A stretch of 64,000 nucleotides of DNA from positions 28,192,977-28,256,976 of the forward strand of contig CM076259.1 in NCBI GenBank assembly GCA_038380795.1. The letters are read 5' to 3'. The translations under genes and the position numbers were made by a program. Origin of the DNA: Pyrocephalus nanus (Eukaryota; Chordata; Aves; Passeriformes; Tyrannidae). Under the pieces are notes generated by a model. The model did not search any database. It saw nothing but the letters and a program-made list of their open reading frames with translations, and was not told where the DNA came from. Positions 26,924 through 41,900 of this stretch are shown here, in pieces (the stretch's first letter is position 1; each line of letters starts with the position of its first letter).

Positions 26924-29900
26924 CTAGATGCGATATTAAAAAAAAAAAAATAAAGTGACTGGAAGGATTAAGACAGAACAAAAATGTCATGGCTTTCTTT
27001 ACTCATATATTATTCTATTTAACATATTAAGCAGTCCCCTTTGTTTTGTCTCTCTAAACTAAGGAGGAGAAAGCACTAGGGTGCAGTTCCACAGAAGTTC
27101 AAGTTGCCATGATTACACTGCTTTCTTCAGTACTTCTTCCCCCATTTTCTCGATCTTTACCTTATGTGAGTCTTAGAGCTTTTGCAGCTATGTGGTGTGC
27201 CTGTTAAGGGAATGAATTCACCTGAAAAAAAAAAGCTGTTTCTATAGAAGAAAAGTAATTCCCGGCAAGAAAGATGAATTCCTCTTGCAAGTTCATCATG
27301 TGACCACACAAGTGAAACAGAAGCAGTGAAAGAAACAGCATTTTTACTTGGGTTAAACTGCTATGGAACTGTATATAAATAAATAAATATGAACTGGGAA
27401 AGAAGTAGTAATTTTGCTACAAACAAGACAAATACAATTGCTTTAACAGTAGACTAGCATTTTGAAGCACTGGAAGGCTCTTCAAAAACCAGGTAAAAGT
27501 AGGAGGGTAAATACACTCCTGCTTACCTTCACCAACATGTCAGCTACATGAGTGTCTCGGGAGTCCTCTGCAAACACAGAGGTGAGAGCTTCGATATACC
27601 AGGAGCCATGCTTGGTGTTCCGAATGGCCACAGTGCCTGAGAGGAAAGTGTGTACAATGAAGTTTTTGGGGAACACAGACACATAAAACCTCTTTATGCC
27701 CAAACAATTAGGGCTTCTACCCAGTACCTTTCAGACAAGCATATCCACAGATCATATCCGAGCATGTAGGCAGACGCAGCTTGAGACTTTCTTCCTTGTT
27801 TGCATCACTTTCCTCACAGCCTGAGGAATCTGACCGTTCTTTCCCATCTCTTTGATCCACTCCCTGGTCGAACTTATCTGTGGTGGCAATAAACAAGGAG
27901 GGAGTGGGGGGGAGAAGAAATTATCCAGAATTACTGTGTGTAGTTTTCCCATACTTCCTTAGTTTTGGGCTCTGGTCAGCAATACCACAACCGCTGTCGA
28001 GTAGAAAGCTTTTGCACAAACTTTAAGCTTTTTCAGCTGCTTTAAAAACTCATCTGAAAGTCCTTCTGCACAAACTAATGCAGATATCAACAACTGCCAA
28101 ACCTGCTCAACATAACCTGACTTGGTCTGCATGCTGATTTCTGCTCCTCCCTCCTCCTATGCAGATCATGGGATAAGCATGAAAGCAGAGAAGTTTCTAA
28201 AAGTTCTCCACCATGCATGGAAGGATTTGATGCCTAGCCATAAAGTTTTGATTTCCCACTTGTACCTACCTTAGAAATATCCAAAAATGCCTAGTACAGT
28301 TTGCAATGCTAAAGACCTATGTATTGCAGCACTCAAAAAAGAGCTCTAATTTGACTTGCTCAGGTTTACCTCCAAGACATCTAGAAAACATGGACCAAGT
28401 ATCTCACCTAGTTCTAAAACCTGACTACAATACTGCTTGCATCAATCAAAAGCATAAGTTGTGCAGGAGTAAAATGCAACATAATATGACCCCAAATATA
28501 AGAACTCCAGTACATGGAGATTAGTTAAAAATCTTGAGAGTATTTGATGTCTTTTCCAAGATTTATTAGTATGTATTATGAAAGTATAGATATTCTTAAT
28601 TTTTTTTTTTACATGAGGCAGAGTTTCCATTGTAATCTAGATTAATTGCTTAGTGGTGATAACTTTGATAGTCCAGACATGCTGCAAGAAAATTAAAGCT
28701 ACATTTTTTATATAATTTTGCCTTCCCCCCCTTTATTTTTAAGATGACAATCTATTATTCTACTTTCTTCCTAACAGCATGGGTCAGACACTAGACTTAG
28801 GACATGTAAATGTCCACTTCAAAGGCCTTCCTGTTATGATGGTTCTTAGTTTTTGATGCCAGCTCAAGCCTCAGAAGTACATTTGGACTTCTAACTGTTT
28901 TACAGGCAGTGGCACCAGTGGTATCTCATACTTATGCAAAAGAAATTGTCAGTTCATAAGTCAGCAACATTGTTCTTTTCCTCTAAAATGAAAGCAGCAG
29001 TGGGAGGCGTGTGACTGTCTGAGAGGTTAGATACAGCATAGAATAAGGCTCCATAGCTCAAATGACTTCCATTAGGTTTCTTGCTCATCTCTTTAAGGCA
29101 GCAATGCAAAGTTTTCCATTTTTAACTACACTTTTTTTCATGTCTTTTATCACGGTTTTCCAAATCCTTTCAGTTCTCTATCTTCTTAAAAATTCAGTGT
29201 ACTGTTCACGGTGTTTATTTCAGATAAGACTCGGGTACTTTTAAAATCAAGCTATATTATTCACACTGCCATCATCCCATCATGTAAAAAGTCAATACTT
29301 TTTTTATTAAAGCTTCAGAATTACATGTCTTCCTTGTGCATTTGTCTTCAAACACCACTCAACTTACCAAGATAACTAAAACCTGTAAAGCACTAACCCT
29401 CTGCATACTTAACCTCTAATTTATATCAGCAATAACAGCCACACTGATTGATCTATTCTGTTTACATTTCACTGAAGCTCCTAGATAGCTATTTCACCAA
29501 TTAATTTAAATAACTGCTAACTACCTATTTGTCATTACTTAGCATAGTTCTTTTCTATTCTGGATCAACTACAACACTAAACACAGATATAAAGGAGCTT
29601 CGGAGTTACATTTTCTGTCATACTGAGATTTTCCCATTGTTTTCTGTAACCACTGTTTTTTGATCCATGACTGTAGGTGGCCTTTAGTAGATTCCTGCCA
29701 TTTCTTTGGAAATGAAGACTTTACTAACTCTTCCTTTAACTAAATTTTTTAATGTGTAATCAATAGAACATAGAGCAGGCCTACTACATTAGGGAAGAAG
29801 AATAACCTGTGCATTTCTCATTTTGTTTCAAACAGCTCCAGCTAACTTGCATGGCCTTGATAGGTTTACCACTATTCTAAAGTTTCCATACTATTTATAC

Positions 29901-32900
29901 AGTCTTTTAAATGCTGTTTTTTAAAAAAAATTGTATTGGCTAGTCAAACCTTTGAATGCTAACGTGAAAGGGTACATGGTTTTGTTGATAACTAATTACT
30001 TTGTAACTGGCCTTCCCCTCCAACTATTAATCAAGGTTTAAAAGAGGTTAGAAAAGGCAGGGCCTTTTTTTTTTTTTTTTTTTAATTGAGGAAAGAGTTT
30101 TCCCTTTCAGTTGTTCAAGCCTCAATCCTTTGTCTTTTGGAGTAACCAAGTTCTAAAGCATTATGCATAGGAAGCTTTACCACTCTTTCTTAACCACAGC
30201 TTTTTTGGAAATAGAAAGGCCAGGCTTGATTTGTTAGTCTTAACAGATTCATTATGGTAACAATACAGTCAAATAAACCTAATTACCTAATTAGGTCGGT
30301 TGAAAATTCTAGCTTATTACACTTACTTCCACGCTGAGGCTGTGCATTCACATTTGCTCAAGAGTATCTTAACGTTCAATTAGATAAGGAAAGCAATCCC
30401 ATTCATTACATATTGAAAACATGCATGTTACAATATTTCCAAACACTTAGAGGAATTGGAATATTTCTGACTGCCAAAATACTTCATGTAGACTTTAGGC
30501 TTTTCCATGCATTGGGATTAAACAAGGTTAGATAACAGGTGAATGAATGTTCTCTTAGCTAGAGAACAAACTATAAAGCTTGATAAAAATGAAAAGGATA
30601 ATTGCAAGGAACAAGGCAAAAGCCGGGGAAAGAGCACACACACTAGAATCTCTATCACAAGGGGAAAAACCAAAACCATAAGACAGAACTTCACTTTGGA
30701 GTATCTGCAATTTCACAGCAATCTCAGAAATACCAAACACTTGATGGAAAAATTCAGTCATTAGCAGATCTGAAAGGCAGTTGGTTACAGATATGTGTTT
30801 AGTTACAAAAAGAAGGAAAAGGAATAGCAGAATCAGAAAAAAAAAGAACACAAAGCATAGAAAAAGAACAGGTGTATGAGAATCAAAGAAAGAGTTCTGT
30901 AAATTAACATGTAACAATTCTATAACAATATAAGGAAAAGGGTGGAAGGAAAGGCCATTTTGAGGTTGAAAATAGGCCAGGGTAACGTAAAAAAAAGACA
31001 AACTCCCAAAAATACTTGGAACCAACTTTGACAGCTCAAGAGACAACCCAAGAGACGCAGCACACTGCGGATGAAGAGAAAGACACGACCTCAGATAAGA
31101 CTCCAGTGCTAGTGTACCTCTCCATGCTGTGCTGCAATTTGTGCACCATGTGCCCCACTCCCCTTAATGCAGGCACAGTATGAGAAAGTCTCAGTGTAGT
31201 GTGGAGTATGACAGAGCTTTATGTCATTAAGGTGCTCTGGGGTCTGCAAGTCAATGCACACACCTCATGCAGAGCAAAAGACACTTACAGAGCAATAGAT
31301 GCAGTGGCAGCAGCAGGGCAGAGGGAGGTGAATATGGGTCCCACTTACACCTGAGAGAAGCAAACAGGAGAGATGACAGCAAGTTGAATGTGAGGGTGTG
31401 CATGTGTGCAAAATGAGCCTTAATGGCATGCCAAGTACTTTTAGCATTGGGGCACTCACCTCCCCGGCAGGCCTGAATAAAGAACATTTTTGGCTTATTC
31501 TGGAGATTTGGACAGTTTACATTATCAAAGAGCCGGAAAACCTCCTGCAACTGAGAGAAGAAAGAAGATAAATATTCTTCACTGTAGCCTTCTCTAAGCC
31601 AAACCCAGCCTCACCCTGCTTCCCTGTATTTTGGTTATTACCATATCAGTCTTTGTATTTTCTCCTTTATCTCCAAACTCAGCCTGTGACAAACACATCC
31701 CTTCCCCACCCTTTACCCCAGCTCCTGCTAGTTTGAGTTCTTGCAGTCTACCTAGTACAGAGAGAATGAAATAATTTCCCCATTTCCCCTACTCGCCAGA
31801 CCACTCACAGACTCCTGCTGTTTTCTTCCCACAAGCCCTTTATTTTTTCCATTTAAAAAAATGTGAATCCTCAGTCTCCCATCACTTCATTTTTTTAAAA
31901 CTTTTCCCCCCTTTTTCTATTGTTACTTTCCCAGAGACAACCTACCACACCAGATCAGGACACAGCAATATACCTGTAGTAGCTTGCCATCACTGCCATA
32001 GACCGCGCCCTCCACACCATGGGAAAGCAAAGCTACAATGCAGGAATCCACATATTGATGATCTGGCAGCTTGGAGAATCTCTCCAATGCATTCTGCATC
32101 TCCTGGAATAGAATAAAAAAAAAAAAAAAATATTTAATGCTTTCCAGACTTGCCCAGGGAATGTGAGTCAATATTCATGGAAAAACATAAACAGTCCTCT
32201 TGTTACAAAAAACACCCCTATATACAACAAATTTAAAGACGTGTTTTCTTAAAAAAAAAAAACAAACAAAAACACAACAAAAAAACAACAAAATGTTCAT
32301 GTTCCTTTATGTAATATTGAGTTCTAAGTATAACATAATGAAGCAAGAATCACTTGGCCAACAGGGGAATGCAGCAAGTACCTGAGTTGGTACATGTGGA
32401 TTCAATATAGAAGAAACTGATATTTTACAAAGATTTTACACTGACACTTGAGTCTGACTGGGATATTGAAGCAACTTAACAGATACATACCCTGGGACTT
32501 TGGATTTTCAAGCACTAGCAGTCAATAAACAATTTAAACTGAAAAGCTTTACGAACTCTGACAACATGGCAGATGCAAAAGTGTAATTATAATGCTGCAA
32601 AAGCAGGTTTGGTACCACCTGGATTCATAGAGATTTAAAAGAAATAAGAACAAATGAAGCTGGAGAAGGCAGCAGTTGCATTTCGAGGGATAGTGGCTTG
32701 ATTAAGTTAGTCATGGAACACTATCAAGTTTCCTAAGTGAAACACAGCCACTTCTTTAGCAAAGCAAAGATTGAAAAAGTGGAACTTAACTGCACAGATA
32801 CTGGAAGACTAAAAATAGGATGGCAATTGACTCCATCAATGAAAGGACATGAAAACATCACACTTGCAAATACTACATCAAGGATTTCCAAAGTTTAACT

Positions 32901-35900
32901 TTTAGGGCAGCAGAACACTGCAGAAGTCTATCTAAAGCATACACTTTATTCATTTGTGTTTTTAAAACACATGCCAGGTGTGGTCTAGAAATTCTTGCAC
33001 CTTGTACTAGAGTCAGACTGCAGTAGTACCTCTCATGGTCCTTTGTAATACTGCTTTCCATCATAAGAGCTCTGTCTTCCAAGGCTCCTCATACTGATCA
33101 GTATGTGAGCAGACATTATCCCATTTAGCCTTATTTTCTATTCATAAGTGATAATTCACACCTTCCTGTTCAAAGCTTAGTTACATACCAAAGGGAACCT
33201 CTTACGATGATTATGTAACAGTTACAAACTCTCATCCCTGCCAGTTGTGAGGGTACTGGGATTCACCCCTTACCTGTGCAGTTCGATTCGGATGAACAGT
33301 CACTTGATACCCAAGGTGCTTGAAAAGCATCTCCAGGGAAGTACAATCCACGTCTCCCCCTTTGCGATACTCCAAGTCCTTCTCACAGCTGAAACTGACA
33401 TTGCTGAGAATAAGCGCTAAGCCTCGGGGCTCTGATACCACCTTGTATGCCTGAGAAGAAGATTTAAAATCAGTAAATTTAAACAACACAAAGAAATAAC
33501 AGTGTGTTAGAGTAGAATAGCAACCCCTTACATACCAACTTGATACCATGTTCCTGTATTTGCAAGCCTCCACAACTGATGAGCCTGCGATACTATTATT
33601 GTTAGACTAGCTTGCCATATTTCTCATTTTAAAAGAAACACGGCTTACTCATTTCAAACTGCAAATAAGCTCTTGCTAACTTTTTTCCCTTTTCTCACCC
33701 TCACCCCTGCAGGGCCCCACATATTTCTGCCATGCCCATCAATGGTACCAGAAGAACATTACATAACATTTAGCTAGTATTTCTTAATTGCTGTTGGGAG
33801 CAGACAGAGATGTAAAATACCATGTGAGTGCAAGTATAACAGCAAGGGACTGTCAGTCATTGATCTTGAAAGCTAAGTGACTGGCAAAAAAGCTTAACAG
33901 GAAAAGAACTAATTTAAGAGGAGTATCTTCAAACTAACTTACCCCTTCGTCCCTACCAATCTAACAACAACAAATCAATAGTAATTCAGTTACTAATACT
34001 CCTGTAAATTGGAAGTAAAATTTAATACCAAAGGAGAATATCAAATAAGGTGCATCCAGGCATAGATGTAAAAGGAGCCAAGTCAAGTTCACACTGGCGC
34101 TGCATAACAATCAGGTCGCTCTGACGGACAATTCCAAAAAAACCACCACCAAACAAAACCAAACACACAAACAAAAACTGTTCTGCTATATACAGAGCCT
34201 CTGACAAAAGTGTTGTTAGCACATTGTGTAACCCTAATGAAGCATTTGCCCCATCATACAAATTAATGTCATTCTTTAGGCCCACCCCACCACAACCCAT
34301 GCTTTACAAACCAAATAAACAAAAAGTAATTAGACTACCTACATAACTTTAAACACTGCAGCAGAAGATTAGAAATTCAGGATGTTCTACCCAGCACACA
34401 ATCCTGATCTGGTTCTTAAGCCTAAGGACTCTTTCAGGTAGAGATGGGAATTGAAACAGTCAAGACTGTGATTACTAGTTAAAATGCTGTTCTACTATCT
34501 TATGGTCATTTACAGGGTGTGTCATCATACAGAATATGAGGACACAGACAGACAAGTTTGAGGCGATAATACTGACAGCTTACACAGAGCAACAAAACAA
34601 AATGCATTTCACCAAGCTCCTCGTGAACAAAAAACAGAGGCAGATAATTACAGAACTTCTCAGAATTTCTTGACACTTGTAAATGAGAACTACATCAAAT
34701 GGAACACGACTGGTAACACCTTTCAGTAACACAAATAGCACAGCACTGATCTGCATCCCAGTGAAGCGTTTCAACTAAAAAATTTTAAGTACCACATGTT
34801 CAAACACCTCACAACTTTCACATCTTAAGGATTTCTCTGCAAATGACTTACCAAGTGCTGATGATCACGATAAAATTCAGGAGTGCAATATTTCACTGGA
34901 GGAATTGAGTGACCATCTCCATTATCCAAGGAAGCTTCCATTCGTCCTGTGCAAACCAAACATATCAATTATAATAAATTTCAACCACAAAGCCTCTGCA
35001 TTAAGGAAGTAACTTGCAAATTCCGAACTATAATCTCTTAGGCATATTTCTGTATTATACTACTGTCACCTCTAAAAATTTTGTTTTATCAGGGACTGCA
35101 GACACAAAATGAAACACAGCAGGAAAAAAAGTACTGTAAAGGTATGATTTTTAAAATTATTTTAATTGGTGACTTGTTTTTTGGCTTGTATGTGGGCTAG
35201 CCTTATCTAAGGCCTCCCAGTGAATTTGGGTCTACAGAATGAAAAGAGCATTCTCATCTAAAATTAGAGCCTTGTGCTGTCACTTTGCACAGTATGTTAT
35301 TCCTTTCACAGTTTGGCTGACAAAATGTTGCTAGAAAAATTCAAACAAAATACTGTTTTTCCTTTCATAAAAGGCTTTCCATGCTGAACACATGCATAAG
35401 TGATCACATGAGAAGTTTCTAACTTTCTTGAAGTGCAATGCCCCTTTTTTTTTTTTTTTAATCTGCCTCAACATTTTTCTCTGGATAACAACAGATGAGG
35501 GAAATGATAATCAACTATTTGCCATTTGCAGACAAACACTCCCCTGTACCAAAGAAACTGAGCTAATGACATTCACGATCTCCTTTGAAATCCTTTTTCA
35601 GCCTTCTGAGGCATGGCTCTCCTGGTTGGAGGAATATATGCTCTAAAAAAATCAAAACAATCAAATCCTAAAACCTTTGCACGTAAATGAAAAAACACAA
35701 AAAAGTCTCCAAAAATTAGACACTTGGTTAGGGAAAATGAATACTCCAGGCGTTATCAGAGGCAACATAAATACCAGCAAGGAGATTCATTCCAACAGCT
35801 AATTATTAGACCAGTTCCCTGATGTAAGTCATGAATGCATGTTAAAAAAAAGCTGATTTGCTGCACTTGACAGAAGCTACAGAAAACCAACTTGGGCTCA

Positions 35901-38900
35901 TGTAACACATATAAGGCTTTATGCTTAGACTGATTTTCCAAATAGTAAGCTAAAGTTGATGAATACTGCTCAAAATCATGATCTTGTCACAGCTCTAGTT
36001 CAGTAAAACTCTATTACAAATCTTAAAGAAGGAAATCTTTGAAAAATCTAAAATATTACTGACATGCACTGTTTTAAGCAACAAAATTTCCTGTAGTAGT
36101 AAATGAAGCTGACTAGAAACTAATTCGGTTCTCTCTTCCAATATGCTATTTCACTTCCATTTTCTAGCCTAAATCACTCTCTTTTATCTCTCAAGTTTGT
36201 ATTCCTGCTATGAGCAAAGTGGTGGCAAGTCTAGAATTGAATTAAGAGAGTATTAAGCAGCCAAATAGATACCAAATCAAGTACCCACAAAGTCACACGC
36301 AACTCACCAATCCAGCGCGGTCTCTTTGAATTACAGGACTCACTGACGGGGAACGGAAGATCTGACCCATGACAGTGTTCAAGCTACAAGACATCCAACA
36401 AATACATAATAAGAGTAGCATAAAACAGCGATTGTTTTCATTTATGGTACAAGCCTTAAGTTATCATGGAAAAAAGATACGTGCATTTACCTACACATAA
36501 AAACTGACTTAAAAATAATATTATGGTTCACATCCAAATGAAATATCATGACAAGGCACCAGCATTTTCTCTCTATAAAACTCCTTCCCTTCTTTGCTCA
36601 TCTCTACTTCTACCCAAATTCTCCGTTTAGAAACCTTACACTGAGATCATCATATCCTCCTTGTTTTTGCCAAAAAGTGATTTGCCCAGTGATTCCTCTA
36701 TTTTTGTCTGCTGTCAAGATTCAATTGTTTGAACAGTAAAGCACAGCTGAAAACAAAAAAACCCAGAAGAGGGTAATCTAATAAATCCTACATTTTAATA
36801 AGGGAACATCTCTGTTCAAAAATATCATCTCCCTTCCTTTGTAGAATATATGCTTAATGAGAGATTCCATCCTTGCCAATGCACTAAGAATATGGAATCT
36901 TTGCAAAATTCTTCCTTTGGTTCAATGCTAACAACTACAGATAGTGAAAAGGTGAAAATAAAAACACCAAAAGAAAGAAACAGAAGTATCTCTTTCCTCA
37001 ACAGGCAAGACTAGTTTTCAGTAGCTTCCTACTTAGAAAACCATTGAACATTACATCAAAAAAATTTGGAAAAAATATTTTCTTTGCAGCTTTTGGATTA
37101 ATGATGACATCCATTAACAACATGCTGGATGCAAGAACACCCAGGAACACTCACAAAGAGATGTCCAGAGTCCTGCACATGGGGAGGAGCCATCCCATGC
37201 ATCAATATATGTTGGGGGCCATCCAGCTGGAAGCAGCTTGGCAGAAAAGGACACAGTGACGCCAAGTCGAACAGGAAAGAGCAATGTACCCTTGGCACGA
37301 AGGCAAACACTACCCTGGGCTGCATTAGGGGGAATGTTGCCAGCAGCACAGATGAAGGGAGGTGATCCTTCCCCTCTGCAAAGCCCTGGCAAGCCTGCAT
37401 CTGGAGTGCTGTGTCCAGTTCTGGGCTCCTTTATAGAACAGACATGGACACACTGGAGAGAGGCCAACAACAGGCCACAAACATATGAGGAGAGGCTGAG
37501 GGAGATGGGACTGCTCAGCTTTGAGAAAGAAAGGCTCAGAGGGAATTTATCAAAGCATAAGAATAACTGAAGGGAGGCTGCAAAGAGAACAAAGCCAGGC
37601 TCTTTTCAGTGGTGCCCAGTGAGTGACAAGACCACAGGCCATGGGCACAAACTGAAACCCAGGAGGCTCCATCTGAACATCAGGAAACACTTTTTTACTC
37701 TCAGGATGCCTGAGCACTGGAGGAGGTTGCACAGAGGGGTTGAAGAGTCTCCATCCTTAGGGATTTTCAAAAACTATCTGGACATGACTCTGGAAAACCT
37801 GCTGAAGGTGATGCTGTTTGAGCAGGGGAGTCAGGCCAGATAACCATCAGAGGTCCCTTCTGACCTCCACCACTTTGTGATTGGTGGTAGAACGAAAATT
37901 CCCTTCTTCCCAAATTCCTTCCTCTCTGTTTTTACTAAGACTTCTACAAGCTTCAATTTGCAACAAAACCCATCCTGTTTTCATAAAAAATTGGTTTTTC
38001 CCCCATTTGAAAGAGTCCTTTGTGCCCAAACCCAATTCGAAATGCAGTCCACCCGTCTTATTTTTTAAGAACTGTTGTACCCTTGCAATCTCGACGCTCG
38101 AGTCAGACACTGTCTTCAAGATCCTTGCCTCCAGATGCTGCTGTTGGGTTTCTCGTAAAGCTTCACAGAAGGCTGAGAAGGCATTAGGGCCTCTCTTGGG
38201 CAACAAATTGAGGAATTCCACATTTCGGTCGAAGCTCCCAGACTTTGCCTAGACCCAGAGGAAAAAAAAAAAAAACAAAATCCGCACTCTATGTAATACC
38301 CAACACAATTAATTTTCAATGAATTATCAGAACAACTACTTTTTTAATTTCAGATAAACACTTCACCACTATGCTTATCTGTGCTAGATCCATTATTATA
38401 CTCTTCCTAGCTGATTTCGTTCACACTCCTCTACTCTGTTCCTATTTGCTTAAGGATGAGAGTATATGACAACACAACAAGCCAACAATTCATACATTAC
38501 CACGCACAGTAATACACCATATTCTCTCCAAGCTTTTACTTCCAGTTACTGTTGGAATAGTATCTAATTTTCCTCACTGAATACACAAAAAGTCCAAAAC
38601 GTGCTTCCACTACTATCCAATGGTTTATGGTCTCATGCAGATACTCAAACCCTTCAGAAAATAATAAGTAAAATACTTATTATATACAGTCAATTCCAGA
38701 ATGATACTTGGTATGTACAGACTGTAATATTTAGACCAATGAAGCAATTTATTCTAGTCTAAGTGAAAAAGTAACCATCAAAAATGAAATTCATCTATTT
38801 GTTAAACATTGTCAAGAAGTTCTAATTGTTAAAATACCAACAGGGCATTTGCCAACAAAATGTATAATTTACATAATAATAACCTTCCCTGCGAAATCTA

Positions 38901-41900
38901 TAAGACACCAAAAAATCACATACTAAGATACTGGATATCAGAAATAAGATTTATTTTATTTGGAATACATCCTATATTTTTTTTAATTATCACTTAGATC
39001 TGACAAGTCTTCTTTTGGTGGATGATTGAAAACAGTTGATGAGAATTAAGGCTTAACCATACAGCAATCACAGGAAAATAGGACCTTGAGGCACATATCT
39101 TCTGCTACAGAAGATATCACATCACCTGGTTTCTTTCATAAAATTTTAAAAATAGTTTAGGATACAGCAAAACCTTGTTGATCCAATGTTCATGAAACTA
39201 TTTAGAATTTCAGAGCTAGATTCATTCATGATTAATAGCATTTATTTTTGTATCAACAGTGTTCCTTGACTCCAGTGTTCCCCTGTCCTTTCCCTTATTT
39301 ATCAAATTTCTTTCTATAAATTGGTCTTGATTTGCTACACTAAACAAGTCATTTTCTTTTAGGCTTCTCATAAATGGCCTCGTCCCCTTGCCACTACCTT
39401 TGCCTCTTCCCACAGAAGCTTCAACTGTTGACTAGAAGTGCATACAGTAGTATCTTACTTGTGTCTTTCCAGAAATACGAAGGCACTTTCCCCTTTCTCC
39501 CAGTAACACTTCTCCATTAGTCCATAGAAAATAACCAGCTCCATACACTTATATCTTCCTGTAAGCTCACTGAATTTTATTTTAACTAATAAAGTAAATT
39601 GAGAGCTTATTTCCAAAGTATCTATAAATTGTTTATTTATTTCTGGTAGGTCTGCAGCTGTTTGAGACAAGCTGAGGGTCATTCATCTTCTTCACTTGAT
39701 GTCTTCATAGTCTATGACTCTAAGCCATAAATCATAGTTAAGAACACAAGCCGACCTTATAAACTGGATCTTAAGTTTCATTGAAAAGTTAAGAAATTTC
39801 CATAATGTTTATATTCTGCATTAGGTATGTAGGTATGTATGTGTCATATTTGTATGTGTACCAGTCAGCTTTTGGAAGACTTCTTCCTCAATGCTTCATT
39901 AAACACCCAAAAGGCTTTACCTCTTCATTTAACTTCCACATCAACACATTTACATGACACTAAATAATGTTCAGCAAACATTCAGAAGTAAAACTTCCTT
40001 AAGACACACCTCTTTCATTTCGTTTTCCAATACATCCTTAATTTATTAATGTACCCTCACAGATGGATTTGATAATCTGCATAACAGGAACTGGTTGTAA
40101 AATAAATTCTTAATTCCTGTCAAAATTCCATAATACCAGTCTTACTGAGCCAGAATATAAATGGAGAAACTGTGAAAAGACCATACATATTTTACAAATA
40201 TTCTAAACAAATTATCACTTTGTCAAAACCAGTGATCTCTTCATTACTGTCTAGTAATCAACATAGAGTACTGAAATCTTCAAATCTACACAGTCTCAGA
40301 CTTAAATTACAGTATAGTGTTCCACTTGTTTAAAGAGCAAGAGAAAGCTCTTGCTACCTTATCTGCCATTTTGAAGGTCTATCCTAGAGCTCTGGAAGAA
40401 CATCTGATGCTCTGAGAAGACGGCATTTATAAAGCGAATTTTGGTATTTGCCTTAAAAACAGCTGTTTCCAATGTCCCACTTTTTTTCCAACGCTGTTTT
40501 GCTCTGTGTTTAAAATTCCCCTCTTCTGGGTTTTCATCTAGATAATTTTATTTACATCATCTTCACTACAAAGAAAACACAATTTTTTTTCTTTACTCTT
40601 TATTCAAAGTGTATACAGTGGAAAAAACCTCACAGCATTTAATATCTTTCTGAATGACCCAATTTAAATTCATTCCTGTCAGATCCTACTATCTCCCCAC
40701 GTTTCAGACATCAAAGGAAGCTGCTTTCATTTATTAATTCTTCTCCAATGTACACCTTAAACTGTTACTCTTCATATTCCTTCTGAGCTCTTCATCCCGC
40801 TCAATCACCTTCGTCTCCTGTGGCTCTTCAGGCAACACACACCCCTCTCACCTTTTTCTTACTTGTGGTAAAGTTTCAGCGCTGGTTTTACACTTCACAC
40901 ATGAAAAAATTTCATCTTTCCTTCATCTCCTTGGTTTATTTCACTTTCCTTAGACTACAAAAGATTATTTAAGTGTTCTATTTCCAGAACCCTTTTCTTC
41001 TTTTGTTCAGCTTAAATCAAGCTCACAGGACCAACATCACTGCTGTGCTTTTAAGATAACATAACTATTTATCCTGATCTTGATTTCCTGACTTACTGGA
41101 GGAGCAGGGGGATATATATAGAACCAATTAGTTGTAATATCCAGGAAAATCTATGCTCTTTTATCAGACAAAGTGGTATTTGGCTCCTCCTATTTCCACT
41201 TAAGTACCTGATAATTGGCATCAGAATGCATTTTCAAGAACAGGCTACCTAACAGCACTTCTAAGACTTTTGCTCACACTTGAGCCAGAGACAGGAAGAA
41301 TATTAAAAATTCACAGACCTACAATAGAAAAATGAAAGGTAAGACAAAGTGTTTTTCACTTGAGTGATTCTTTTTTTAGACACCTTCCTTTTTCTCTATA
41401 GCACTGTTATGACTAATACTACCCTGTAAATGTTCCCTTCATTTCTATCCTTCTAGCACAATGCATATTTTGCAGTAGTACTGTTCCAGTTGTGAATGCT
41501 TTCTGTCTACCTCGGCCATATTTCCATTTTTGTTGCAATTTCCAGATCCATACCCTGCACAGTAGTTCAAATCCCTTTGCTCTCTTGCTCAGGCTGCTAT
41601 TGCTGTTTATACACATTCAAATCCCTGGTTGTGTGTGTATATTGTATTAGGCAGAATTTTTTCACTAAGCTATTACTCTTTACTTCACTTATCCATCATA
41701 ACAACTTTCTCCTTACCGATAACCCATTACTGAGTATTGTTGCTTTACCTTTTACTCAAGTACACATCTGGAGGGGAAGATTCTCTTTGTCTTCTTCACC
41801 TCTCAGTTTAATACTTTTCAACTACAGCAGCATCTTGCCAAAAGGAGTATTTTCTCTGGCATTATTCTAACCTTAAGAGGGCTTTTCCCCCCCCACCCTT

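Noticed and set aside
30555..31046. 163-codon minus-strand open frame in CASP2 intron 7
   Set aside because: Created by a purine-rich plus strand. Phe/Leu-rich with no motif or splice evidence, and it lies wholly inside an intron of a well-defined gene.
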